A DNA stretch of 64,000 nucleotides from Azorinus chamasolen. Lineage: Eukaryota; Mollusca; Bivalvia; Cardiida; Solecurtidae. Shown here one piece after another: positions 31,072 to 40,683 of the stretch (the stretch's first letter is position 1; the number at the start of each line of letters is the position of its first letter). The notes under the pieces were generated by a model. It ran no database searches. It was not told the DNA's origin and saw only the letters and a program-made list of their open reading frames with translations. The stretch covers positions 22,131,315 to 22,195,314 of the forward strand of contig OY755242.1 in assembly GCA_963576725.1 (NCBI GenBank). Direction: 5' to 3'. The position numbers and the translations under genes are program-made.

Positions 31072-34000
31072 CTGCAAAAGGGTGGTAAGATACTGTTTAT
31101 TAGCAAGTAGATAAAAATATTGAATGTTTGTTAAGAAAGACACTCGCATTAACAAGATGATATTTAGCAAGTTTGTGGAATTGTCTAAAATGTGTCATTG
31201 TGGTAATCTGATCGTGAAAGCGATATGATTACATAGTTATATTATAAAAACATGCATGGGTGAATTAGATAGACAGCCAAACACAGACAGACACACAGAC
31301 ACTCATACATACACACTTATACAGTGAGAGAGAAAGGCAGACAGACAGACGCACACACAGAAACAGACACATAGTCAGACAGACTGACTGACTGACAGTC
31401 ACAGAGACAGAGAGATAAACGTATGGTAGCAGGAATAGGAATACACAGAAGCAGGTTTGATAGTGGACAGTGTAAAGCAAGGCATAATCAATAATAAAAT
31501 GAAGTCATATTCAATGCAAGTGATATCTTAATGCAGGACAAAACTAATGTATATCTTTAAAGTCTCCAAAAGAGCTTATCTTAATCTTAAATATCCCTTT
31601 TATTCAGCGTTAATTAACCGACTACTACCACTAGCACGGCATCTAATCAGGCCTACCAGTTCCTCTGCCTTCTTCAAGTTACACTTCTTCCTAGGGGTCT
31701 TGGACCCGGTCCTCAGTCCGGTCTGTACACAGCAGGCGGTGGGGATGTGTCTGACATTGTGATACTTCTGTAATTTCTGCCAGCCTTTCTCCATGAGCTC
31801 ATGCTCGATTCTGAAAACAAAAGTAACTCATTAATATGTATATGCTGTCCTCTATATATAAAATCAAGATGTTGAGCTCTATTTAACCCTTAGTCTGCGC
31901 GAATCGAGTACATACGACTTTTGTAAACAGTGTAGACCCAGTAGATCCCTAAATGAATGATCAGGGTCTGCACTGTTTATCACTCATAAAAATTCATAGT
32001 CTGCGGTGATAGATTTTGATTTCGACAATACTTTATACGGTTAAGATTAATATAGTAAGAAAGGTATACATTAAAAAAAATCCGATTTATTGATGTATGT
32101 TAGACTTGTCTCGTGTTTGTTAGCGGGTGTCTTTGTTTAAGCACACAACATTGTTAAAGTATAACGTCTAAAAACCGAACGTTTAGTAAAGAAAAAAATA
32201 CAGATTTATAGGCCTAGGATAGCTAAATGCAAAATTAAAGTTGTGCAGAAAACTCATTTTTGGAGCTTTCGGCACGACTTCTATCACGCTTCCTTAATGA
32301 ACTGAAATGTGCAGATGCGGCACAATACTAAGGGAATTAACTCTTTCAACACACTGCGTATTTTTTGTCTATAATACTTGTCTTCTGTTTCAATGTTTCT
32401 TTTACTTGTTTACTTGATGAATTAACCCTTTCGGCGCCAAATTTCTAATTGTCGTCTGCAATCCAAGTTTGTTTAACCATTCAGTAAAATAAGGAAATAA
32501 GATAAATAAATGCAAAGTTCAAAGGAATAAAGCACATATATAGAAATAGAGATTGAGACAAAAAGGCGGCGTCTGATCTGGGACTGCACTATTTGTCGTG
32601 GTGCATTTATGCGACTGTGGCGGTGAAAGGGTTAGAGTGTCAAAGGGTTTGGATTCTGATTAAATTATAAATACCGAATTACTCGGTATCTCATTTGGAT
32701 CCAATTTCTTTGACCAAGTGATTACTGATTCGCTCTAAGCACCGAAAAGAGTTAACCCTTTACCTCATAGTGACGTCTATTGACATAATTATTTCCCTGT
32801 AGGAACCACCTGATCGGTGTATCTGCTCTGTTTGCTTACGGAGTAATATACATCTGATATAGATCTGATTCTACAGTTTCTGTACACAGTGAATGAATTT
32901 TGTGTTCATATACCATTATAAGAATAATTTAATAAAAATGAACGGTGTCATTATTTCTTACATATTCATCAGAGGAATGTGTTAAGATGGGTGCATTACG
33001 TCAGAGCTATGCATGATTACCCCAGTTTGTGTATTTCTAAGCACTCTAGAGTTATGCATGCTTACCTAAGTTTGTGTATTTCTAAGCACTCTAGAGTTAT
33101 GCATGATTACCTCAATCTGTGTATGTTTAAACACGAAAGAGATATGCATGATTACCTCAGTCTGTGTATGTCTAAGCACGACAGAGATATGCATGATTAC
33201 CCCAGTTTGTGTATGTCTAGGTACTCCAGAGCTATGCATGATTACCTTAGTTTTTGTATGTCTAAGCACTCCAGAGCTATGCATGATTACCTTAGTTTGT
33301 GTATGTCTAAGCACTCCAGAGTTATGCATGATTACACCAGTTTGTGTATTTCTAAGCACGCCAGAGTTATGCATGATTACCCCAGTTTGTGTATTTCTAA
33401 GCACTCCAGAGTTATGCATGATTACTTCAACTAGTGTATTTCTAAGCACTCCAGAGTCATGCATGATTTCCTCAGTTTGTGTATTTCTAAGCACTCCAGA
33501 GTTATACATGATTACATCAGTTTGTGTATTTCTAAGCACTCCAGAGTTATGCATGATTACTTCAACTAGTGTATTTCTAAGCACTCCAGAGTCATGCATG
33601 GATACCTCAGTTTGTGTATTTCTAAGCACTCCAGAGTTATGTACGATTACCTCAGTTTGTATATTTCTAAGCACTCCAGAGTTATGCATGATTACCTCAG
33701 TTTGTGTATTTCTAAGCACTCCAGTGTTTCATTTGGATCACGATGGTACCGACTGTAATGGTTTCCCCAGCTGAAACAAAATAAACAGTTAATTCATACT
33801 TTTTAAAATAAATAACTCATGGATGAAGCATACTTTAAACTTTGACCTGTTGAATATTCATGTGCGAAATTCTGACGTTATGAATATTAATTAGCTGTAA
33901 TTTTATAATGACATATGTACACAGGGTATTTTGGCATTTGTAGAAACTGTGAGGTGCACCTACGACCGACTAGGTTACGGGAAAAGTGAAATGAAGTGAA

Positions 34001-35702
34001 GAAACTGTTCAGTCTTAATCTAGTTTAATTCCATATGCAAACAGAGCAGACCCTGATCAGACAGCTCCTACAGGAGCCGTCTGATCTGGGTCTACTCTGT
34101 TTGCAACTGCGTGAAAAAGCGTTTGTATGAAGATAAGGGTTAACCCTTATCCCGCTATGCTCGACCTGACTCGCATAATTAGCAAACAACGTTGACCCAG
34201 AGGAGACGTCAACTTGACAAGTAACTCGGCGTCTCGTCGGAACCCAAACTGTTTGACACTTTGTCAGTCGTATATCAATAGTTTCATCGAACCTAAAGTA
34301 ATCAAAACCTCCAGTAGATCTAAATTCGAGCAGGCGCTATTTATTTATAGCGAGGTAAATGTTGATTAAATTTGTCAGTGTAAATATTTACGAACCAATT
34401 ATTTCATACATTTCTCAATCTTATTTACATTGTTTTTGTTTCTTCTGGAAATACAATCAGACAATGCAATGTTAAGCTATTTGAACTAAATGTGTACATT
34501 CAAATTCTATCAATTTCGATATACAATCATGTAAATTAAAATAATTGATTTCTGTCCGTCTACCATTTCTGTTCTATACAGTTATAAAATGAATATTTGC
34601 ACTAAATTTAAATGACAAAACTGATATCATATTATTGCGTATAAGAAACGGATTTGTGTTTAATTTTCTTTTAATACTTAGTCCGCGTGTCGCAACCTAA
34701 CTCGTATTTCCAAACAGCTTGGATCCAGATAACACTCAGAACAACTCTGCGTCTCATCTGGATCCAAGCTGTTTGACACTCGATCAATAGTTTGACCGAA
34801 TCGGAAGTAGTCAAAGTTTGAGCAGACCCAGAAGTTGAGCAGACATTGTTTTCACAGCGGAGTAATGGTTAACAATGTTGTAATGTACAGCAGAACCCCT
34901 CTAATGCGACCACTTAATGGAAAAACATACGTAGCTGTCTTTATAAGCAGATGGTTGCTTAATGCAGGACGAAAGTAATGCAGAAAGCTCCTATAGGAGC
35001 TTTCTGCATAACTTTCGTCCTGAATTAAGCTACCACCTGCCTCTGCCACCCAGAAGTATGCCCCTTTTTGGAGGTCGTATTAACGGGGTATTACTGTATC
35101 TAGTACATGTATATGTAAAATAATCAAAAGCACAGCTCTAAATCTAATATGTCTACGCTACTTGGCACTTGTCAAAGAAACGGGTGAGAACATATCTATA
35201 TGTTTACACATTTGAGACTGTAGACACCCTAGCTGCAAAGTCAAACGTTGCAGTTGATAGGCCTGTGGACTCACATGCGCACAATACAGATACATCTTAT
35301 CTTATAGGCTATTAGATTAAGAGCTTTAATCATTTACTCAATAAATAAACATATAAAATATTATTAACATCATGAATATTGATTTGATTATTTTCAACAA
35401 TGTAGCATGAACACAAGAACATTGTGTCATGACAGAAACCATAGAACCATGTTTATATTATTTCATCAGCAAACCTGATCAGACGGTACCTACATGTGCC
35501 GTATGATCAGGGTCTACTCTACTTGCAAAGGTGTTTAAGGTAGTGACGGGTTCATGAATGTTGTTACTGAATTTTCTTTTTCACTTTCCAATCTGTTTTC
35601 TTGGAACTGGCAAACTAGCATCAATTCGCGTCAATTCGGGTTAATTGCACCGTAAAGGCAATATAAAACACTTTTCACTTACCTTCTATTAGCAGTATTC
35701 AT
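30940..35702 (-). CDS. gene 2: conserved 4-exon protein of unknown function, paralog of gene 1
   Basis: Joining 35702-35683, 33770-33696, 31810-31657 and 31071-30940 gives 381 nt: 126 residues and a TAG stop. The first three exons have the same lengths and phases as gene 1. The protein begins MNTANRSWGNHYSRYH and ends DDCHYGVRMCMAF. The exon 2 and exon 3 products differ from gene 1 at two and five residues. Exon 4 is looser, with one extra codon, but keeps VNAS, LP.VAT.VS and CHYGVRMCM. Donors are GTAAGT, GTAATC and GTAGGC. The second lies inside a 45-bp minisatellite and departs from the gene 1 donor. No transmembrane or signal sequence is visible. Both copies look intact, so neither is an obvious pseudogene. 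Function unknown. Confidence 0.85.
31268..31410 (+). repeat. GACA/CA-rich simple repeat
   Basis: Short CAGACA, CACACA and GACTGACTGACTGACAG runs inside intron 3 of gene 2. Confidence 0.9.
31657..31810 (-). CDS. gene 2 exon 3
   Basis: 154 nt. Acceptor side is TTGTTTTCAG, donor GTAGGC. Encodes IEHELMEKGWQKLQKYH through KKAEEL. Confidence 0.88.
31885..31990 (+). mobile_element. P5-type hairpin fragment
   Basis: TTAACCCTTAGTCTGCGCGA start, stems GTAAACAGTGTAGACCCAGT and TCAGGGTCTGCACTGTTTAT with a worn loop. Confidence 0.65.
32422..32635 (+). mobile_element. P6 MITE
   Basis: CCCTTTCGGCGCCAAATTTC and GGCGGTGAAAGGG ends. Left hairpin arm lost (AAAAAGGCGGCGTCTGATCT). Near-match to 8924-9142. Confidence 0.75.
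32636..32755 (-). mobile_element. P2 MITE, half
   Basis: GTCAAAGGGTTTGGATTCTG pairs with TTGGATCCAATTTCTTTGAC around ACCGAATTACTCGGT. It ends GAAAAGAGTTAA. Confidence 0.65.
32752..32985 (+). mobile_element. P1b MITE
   Basis: TTAA at both ends. CCCTTTACCTCATAGTGACG left, CATCAGAGGAATGTG right. Left hairpin arm reduced (TTTCCCTGTAGGAACC). Confidence 0.75.
33002..33729 (-). repeat. 45-bp minisatellite made from an exon-donor junction
   Basis: About 16 copies. On the minus strand the unit reads CTGGAGTGCTTAGAAATAC, then ACAAACTGAG|GTAATC, then ATGCATAACT. The copy nearest exon 2 of gene 2 is the true exon end and splice donor. The others repeat 29 nt of coding sequence and 16 nt of intron. Some copies keep a GTAATC donor, others have changed bases around it. 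Confidence 0.93.
33696..33770 (-). CDS. gene 2 exon 2
   Basis: 75 nt. Acceptor ATTTTGTTTCAG, donor GTAATC. Encodes WGNHYSRYHRDPNETLECLE then IHKL. Its last 34 nt overlap the minisatellite. Confidence 0.87.
33835..34143 (-). mobile_element. P1b MITE with small insertion
   Basis: TTAA at both ends. TGAATATTCATGTGCGAAAT arm, about 60 bp of unrelated sequence after AGAAACTGTGAGG, hairpin ACAGCTCCTACAGGAGCCGT, right end GAAGATAAGGG. Shares TTAA with the next element. Confidence 0.75.
34140..34369 (+). mobile_element. P2b MITE
   Basis: CCCTTATCCCGCTATGCTCG start, hairpin remnants around CAAGTAACTCGGCGTCTCG, end AGCGAGGTAAATGTTGATTAA. Confidence 0.75.
34370..34675. other. AT-rich intron 1 sequence of gene 2
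   Basis: No repeat or exon recognised. Confidence 0.4.
34676..34872 (+). mobile_element. P2b MITE
   Basis: Hairpin CAAACAGCTTGGATCCAGAT / ATCTGGATCCAAGCTGTTTG, arm CACTCGATCAATAGTTTGAC, right end CGGAGTAATGGTTAA. Confidence 0.8.
34885..35098 (+). mobile_element. T2 hairpin MITE
   Basis: TACAGCAGAACCCCTCTAAT and GGGTATTACTGTA ends, core AAGCTCCTATAGGAGCTT. In intron 1 of gene 2. Confidence 0.9.
35332..35550 (+). mobile_element. P1b MITE, decayed
   Basis: CATGACAGAAACCATAGAAC arm, hairpin CTGATCAGACGGTACCTACA / TGATCAGGGTCTACTCTACT. Confidence 0.65.
35683..35702 (-). CDS. gene 2 exon 1 (coding part)
   Basis: ATG at 35702, six codons (MNTANR) plus AG before GTAAGT. Same design as gene 1. Confidence 0.8.
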
Positions 35703-35764
35703 TGTCAGGTTTAGTCAATCAAGATGGGTGTTCTTTGTGTGAATAAAGATTTGTTGTTAGGATA

Positions 35765-35885
35765 ACTGACGTTACTCTTTTCTGACGTAAATATAACGTC
35801 GTTGCCAACAACCGTCTTCGGTACTTTCCGTATCGACGTGCTTTGACGGGCAATACCGAGTCGAGTTCGGAAATTACGATGCATT
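35765..35885 (-). promoter_or_regulatory. conserved upstream block of gene 2
   Basis: Plus-strand motifs TGACGTTACTCTT, CTGACGTAA, AACGTC, CTTCGG and GAGTTCGGAAATT align with the gene 1 block. GTTGCCAACAAC at 35801-35812 resembles an RFX X-box. Regulatory role is inference. Confidence 0.5.
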
Positions 35886-35937
35886 TGATTAGACATACTA
35901 CCTGTGTTCTCATCTATACAGGGATAGCAAAACAGTA

Positions 35938-36125
35938 TAGTATAACCCATCTACAGTAACCATTTAATCTATCTACATGTATATAGAGGTTTTTAAAGAA
36001 GATGGTAGCTTTATGTAGTGTAAAAGTAATACAGGAGAAGCTATCGTATAACGTTTTCCCTGCTTTAAGCTACTATGTGTCTTAAATCCAGAATTAAGTT
36101 GTTTCATTAGATGAGGTCTTCTGTA
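35938..36125 (+). mobile_element. T-type MITE, strongly diverged
   Basis: TATAACCCATCTACAGTAAC left and GAGGTCTTCTGTA right, with stem remnants GATGGTAGCTTTATGTAGTG / CTGCTTTAAGCTACTATG. Confidence 0.55.
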
Positions 36126-36129
36126 TAGC

Positions 36130-36515
36130 TGCATTTATATCTTGTCTTAGAACCAGGTCTATAATAGTTTACTCAAAACTCGAAATTCTGGGTTGTTTCG
36201 TTTTCCATTTTGAACTTATTATTTTGTAAATCTACTTACATAAATATGGTAAGAAAATAAATCTCGGATTAGTATAGACCTTCTCAACATTGAATAACAC
36301 CATCGTCAATTTATATCTGTTTTCAAATTGCATGGATTTTACATTCTTATTAACAAATACATGTATGTGACTTTGTAACTAAAGTTTGGGCGGTTAGCCA
36401 CTCTAGCTTTATTGACATTTGAGTCAGAGTCTGAGAGTAGATTCCAACTTGTTATATAAGGATCTTACATTGTCCCTTCCGACAATTCAGCATTGAGTAC
36501 TCTCGTCCTTAGACA
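36130..36515. other. stretch with nothing recognised
   Basis: No hairpin, array or exon pattern seen. Confidence 0.4.
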
Positions 36516-36517
36516 GC

Positions 36518-36990
36518 GCAATAAACTAAGTCGCCCGACTGCAATAAACTGCAATAAACTAAGTGTCTCCCGACTGCAATAAACTAAGTGTCTCCCGAAT
36601 GCAATAAACTAAGTGTCTCCCGAATGCAATGAACTAAGTGTCTCCCGAATGCAATAAACGCAATAAACTAATAGTCTCCTGACTGCAGTAAGCTAAGTGT
36701 CTCCCGAATGCAAAAAATATAAGTGTCTCCTGACTGCAATAAACTAAGTGTCTCCCGACTGCAATAAACTAAGTGTCTCTCGACTGCAATAATCTAAGTG
36801 TCTCAAACTAAGCGTCTCCCGACTGCAATAAACTAAGTGTCTCCCGAATGCAATAAACTAAGTGTCTCCTGACTGCAGTAAGCGAAGTGTCTCCCGACTG
36901 CAATAAAATAAGTGTATCCCGACTGCAATAAACTAAGTGTCTCCCGACTGCAATAAACTAAGTGTCTCCCGACTGCAATCAGCTAAGTGT
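36518..36990 (+). repeat. 25-bp minisatellite
   Basis: About 18 copies of CTAAGTGTCTCCCGACTGCA followed by ATAAA, with partial units near 36550, 36660 and 36800. Confidence 0.95.
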
Positions 36991-37060
36991 CCCGATGCTC
37001 GTGTGTTTTAAATGTGCTTTGATAACGAATGTGTTTATTACACGAGAATCCTCGTTTTAA

Positions 37061-37410
37061 ATCGCTATTTTATTCGAGAAGGTTTTATGACTTTTTGCAA
37101 ATAACCACCAAGAACATAGGCTATAAAAACTTATTCCGCCGAGAACTTAGGTTCTACTGTGAGAACCTAGGATCTCAGAATTATTGTACAGACGTACATA
37201 TGGAAACCTGGGGTCTTATTAGATATCATATGTTTTCGACGAGAACCTAGGTTATTGAAATAAGTGCAAATGACCACCGGGGAACTAGGTTCACAAAATC
37301 AATATACTCTAGATTGAGATCCTAGGTTTCCGCATAGAACTTAGGTTCTTATATGAGAAACTAGGTTCTTAGATGAGAACGTAAGATGTCATTCGAGAAC
37401 GTAGGATCTC
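37061..37410. repeat. degenerate palindromic tandem repeat
   Basis: Irregularly spaced copies of GAGAACCTAGGTTCT, itself palindromic (AGAACCTAGGTTCT), at about 37139, 37161, 37239, 37272, 37316, 37335, 37352 and 37373. Confidence 0.75.
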
Positions 37411-37564
37411 AGAATTATTGTGCAAACATGGTGACATATGATGCTCTATCTCAGCAGTCCAAAAAGATATATTGGCAATTTCATAGAGCTCCTAGCTTTG
37501 TTTGGTTTTATTTGTTCTATAGTGATCTTTCTTCCATTCTGTAAAAAATCTTCGTAAATGCTCC

Positions 37565-37760
37565 ATAATGGTCTCGTTATCTTTTTATAATGGTATCCCT
37601 CGACCGATCCTTACCGTCTTGGCCTTTCCATACCACCATCTCAACCGTTACATACCACTGTCTAAACCGATCCATACCGTTTTCCCCACCATTCCATACC
37701 ACTGGCTTGGACATTTTATAACAATGTCTCTATACTATTCTATACTGCTATTTTGACCGT
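37565..37760 (+). repeat. degenerate about 25-bp repeat
   Basis: Loose repeats of CCATACCACTGTCTAAACCG and variants. Confidence 0.65.
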
Positions 37761-37862
37761 TAAGTTAGACATATTCTATTCCTCTTTTTAACAGACCGGG
37801 CTGCAAGTTCTGCCACCGTAATTTTGCAGCCATTCCCTGCTAAAACTACAATACGCATGGGC

Positions 37863-38115
37863 TTTAATCCTTTACATCATTAATATTCATGTGAAATATA
37901 TAACCCCGTGCATATTAATTAGATAATTTATGTAAGTAGTACATGAACACAGAATGTTTTGGTCATGTCAGAAACTGTAGAATCATATCTACGTAACAGA
38001 GCAGATCCTGATCAGACATCTCATGCAGTTTCAATCGAATATGTGTCTACTCTGTTTGCAAAGTCGTCATAATGAGTCTCTATCAGGTAGCGTGTTGAGG
38101 TAGATGGTATCTTAA
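37863..38115 (+). mobile_element. P1b MITE
   Basis: ATTAATATTCATGTGAAATA arm, TCAGAAACTGTAGAATCATA, stem ACAGAGCAGATCCTGATCAG / TGTGTCTACTCTGTTTGC. Right end shares TTAA with the next element. Confidence 0.7.
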
Positions 38116-38340
38116 CCCATTCCCTCATATTGACGTCTTTTGGCGTCTCTGTAAAAGTAACTTTGTGACACCATTGTGGTAAATAGAGCATTTGCTCCAT
38201 AGGAGCAAATGTTCTATTTATCACAGTGGTTTCTGCACTACACAATTATAAAAAATATCTTTCCTCTAGTAAATCCTTCTTTTCGGTAGATTTATTCAAA
38301 GCGGTAGGATCTAAAATATCCTATGAGGGAACAGGCGGAA
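38112..38340 (+). mobile_element. P3 hairpin MITE
   Basis: TTAA then CCCATTCCCTCATATTGACG, core TTTGCTCCATAGGAGCAAA, right end ATGAGGGAACAGG with the TTAA lost. Confidence 0.85.
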
Positions 38341-38544
38341 AGCTTGCAAAAGGTTCATGCACATTACTTTCGTCCTGCTTTCAATTGTTTTTAAATGCAC
38401 CGATGTCTATTCAGTGTATGATCCCTGTATAAAGCTAATACTGTACTGTACGGTGGGTGGAATGGCCCAAAACATTAATTTTGTTCACCCACATATAAAG
38501 GCCACAGATCAATAATAAGTAGATTCTATTAATGACAATTTCAC

Positions 38545-38756
38545 AGATATAGTCTAACCCCTCCAAAAATATTACTTCATGAATAGACACCGGTGTCTCA
38601 AAAGGCAGGTGATTACTTAAAGCAGACGAAAGTAATACAGAAATAACATGTAGGAGTTTTCTGTATAATTATCGTCCTGCATTAAGCTATCGCGTGCGTG
38701 TAAGACCCTCAACTATGCGTCTTCTGTACGGTTGCTTTAGATTGGGTTTACTGTAG
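38545..38756 (+). mobile_element. T-type MITE, diverged
   Basis: TAACCCCTCCAAAAATATTA left and TTGGGTTTACTGTA right, stem GGCAGGTGATTACTTAAAGC / GCATTAAGCTATCGC. Confidence 0.65.
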
Positions 38757-38875
38757 TGTTGTAAATCCTACCAATAAAGACTGGGTTCCCCATTGATATA
38801 CTGGTGTCATATAATCCGTTATGTGAACAGTTCCCAATTATCAAATCATCAAATAAAAACGTTTTTGAAGCAGAT

Positions 38876-39070
38876 TAATCCTTTGCAAGCTGGTCGTGAT
38901 TTAGTGACAACATATACAAACAGTTTGGATCCAGATGATATGTCAAGTAACGAGATGTCTCATCAGGATCAAGCTGTTTGATATTCTCTATGTATTTAAA
39001 CGGAAATGTGAAATATTTTCTTTCAGAAATGCAGCAGACGACAATTGTTTCTTAGAGCGGGAAAGAGTTG
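38876..39070 (+). mobile_element. P2 MITE
   Basis: TTAATCCTTTGCAAGCTGGT start, hairpin ACAAACAGTTTGGATCCAGA around GTCAAGTAACGAGATG, then CAGACGACAATTG and GCGGGAAAGAG. Confidence 0.7.
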
Positions 39071-39167
39071 AGAGTTACTACGTAGGGATTATGCCATTGA
39101 TCATATACATTGATTTATGAAATATTCACATGTATTTGGGCTTTTAAAAACATGAACAATACAGTAA

Positions 39168-39190
39168 CCCCCCCCCCCCCCCCCCCCCCC
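39168..39190 (+). repeat. poly-C run of 23
   Basis: Uninterrupted C homopolymer inside a T4 terminal repeat (normally CAGTGAAACC). Confidence 0.9.
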
Positions 39191-39204
39191 TCTAAACTGA
39201 ACCT

Positions 39205-39419
39205 TTAACCCTTTCGCTGCCAAATACTGTCGTCTGCTAACTTTGTCGTCTGCTACAAATTTTCATGTTTTTTTATTTTCTACATTTTTTTTCAAAAACA
39301 TAGTAACAGTAACAAACAGTTTGGATCCTGATGAGACGCCGAGTTACTCGGCGTCTCATCTGGACCCAAACTGTTTGCATAGGTAATCACAGATCCGGCA
39401 TTGGCAGCGAAAGGGTTAA
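39205..39419 (+). mobile_element. P2 MITE nested in T4
   Basis: 215 bp between TTAA sites. CCCTTTCGCTGCCAAATACT and GGCAGCGAAAGGG ends, core GCCGAGTTACTCGGC. Confidence 0.95.
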
Positions 39420-39627
39420 TAAAGAACAAATTTAGGTATTTATGGGCAGGTTGCTCTTTAAGGCAGAGTGAAAGTCATGCAGAATGCTGTTCTTTTTGGA
39501 GCGTTCTGTATGACTTTCAACCAGCATTAAGCTGCTGCCTGCCTGAAAGACAAGCATTAATGCCAATATTTAGTTATTTACGTCCAGTTTAGAGGGGTTT
39601 TGCTGTATTTCCAAAACTAATTTTCAC

Positions 39628-39698
39628 ACTGAACCTCTCTGTAGCAACCGCTTGCTGAATAAGATATTATATAAGAGCAGGCTGTTGCCTAATACAGA
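39628..39698 (+). mobile_element. T-type MITE, left part
   Basis: ACTGAACCTCTCTGTAGCAA and GCAGGCTGTTGCCTAATACA. Cut off before the T/CT-rich tract. Confidence 0.5.
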
Positions 39699-39754
39699 AC
39701 TATCATTTTGCTTAAGTTTATTTTTTTTTGAAGCCTTCTGTGTTGTATAAACTA

Positions 39755-39864
39755 TCTCTCCCTCCCTCTCTCCCTCCCTCGCTCCCTCCCCCCCCCCCTT
39801 CCTCCCTCCTTCCTTCCCTCCCTCCCTGCATCCCTCCCCCTCATTCCCTCCCTCCCCCTCCCTC

Positions 39865-39922
<58 letters not shown>

Positions 39923-39945
39923 TCTCTGTGTCTCTCTCCCCCCAT
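39755..39945 (+). repeat. (CT)n/(CCCT)n tract
   Basis: Pyrimidine-only stretch, CCCT and CT units. The 237-codon frame through it is low-complexity. Confidence 0.95.
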
Positions 39946-40278
39946 TCTACAGTTTCTGTCTTGCTTTCATAATACCATTACAAACATGCACCCGATTAAT
40001 AATCAAACATTCATTTTTGTCTTACATAAATCATCAGGTAAAGGGTTAAACAACGACAGTGACACAGTAAATTGCACAAATATGAATAATGGGATCGCTT
40101 TTATTGATTCAGACGAGCTTTTTATATTTGCTCTCACAACTTATATAAAGCTTATTCTGTACTCTGGCGGTTGGGTTCTTTGTGAAAGAAATTACGGAGT
40201 TGATTCGATTATGATATCATATTCAATGGTGTTCAATACAGTTGAAAATGCATCCGTTATTGTCTGGGCAATTCATTT

Positions 40279-40683
40279 AACCTTTTATCTCATAGATACG
40301 CCTTTTGAAACCCTTACAAACCCAGCAGACCCAGAAGTATTTATTGCCATGTCAAACGGAAGAAATCTGCAGCATATTGCAACATATCAACTAAAAAGAC
40401 ATACAGTAAAACCTCTCTATAACGGACACTCAATTGTGTAAATTAGTTGGTATTTAGAGCAGGTGGCTGCTTAAAGCAAGGTGAAAGTAAACCAGAACGC
40501 TCCTATAGGAGCGTTCTGGTTTACTTTCACCTTGCTTTAAGCAGCCACCTGCCTTTAACACAAAATACTTGATGTAATTTAGTGGCCGTTATAGAGAGCT
40601 TTTACTGTACCCTTATCACATAGCTCCTACATATGTTGTTTGGCGTGGGTCTACTCTATTCAAAAGTGCTTGATTTTAATAAC
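40279..40683 (+). mobile_element. P1b element interrupted by T1
   Basis: Left part TTAACCTTTTATCTCATAGA and ACAAACCCAGCAGACCCAGA, right part GTTTGGCGTGGGTCTACTCT and GATTTTAATAACC, with T1 between. Confidence 0.6.
40402..40609 (+). mobile_element. T1 hairpin MITE
   Basis: 208 bp, TA-flanked, near-perfect palindrome. Core variant AGAACGCTCCTATAGGAGCG with ACCAG in both stems instead of ACAG. Confidence 0.93.

Larger units (their letters stand above)
39160..39606 (+). mobile_element. T4 MITE interrupted by P2
   Basis: Left end TACAGTAACCC, here expanded to 23 C, then TCTAAACTGAACCTTTAA. P2 follows, then the T4 remainder with core GTTCTTTTTGGAGCG, ending AGAGGGGTTTTGCTGTA. P2 occupies the TTAA of the T4 terminal repeat. 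Confidence 0.75.

Noticed and set aside
33066..33774. Long repetitive frames on both strands (217 and 223 codons)
   Set aside because: They are readings of the 45-bp minisatellite, whose length is a multiple of three. The real coding part is only exon 2 of gene 2.
39728..40441. 237-codon plus-strand frame
   Set aside because: It runs through the CT/CCCT tract and into P1b and T1 elements. Low-complexity Pro/Ser/Leu repeats and no family pattern.
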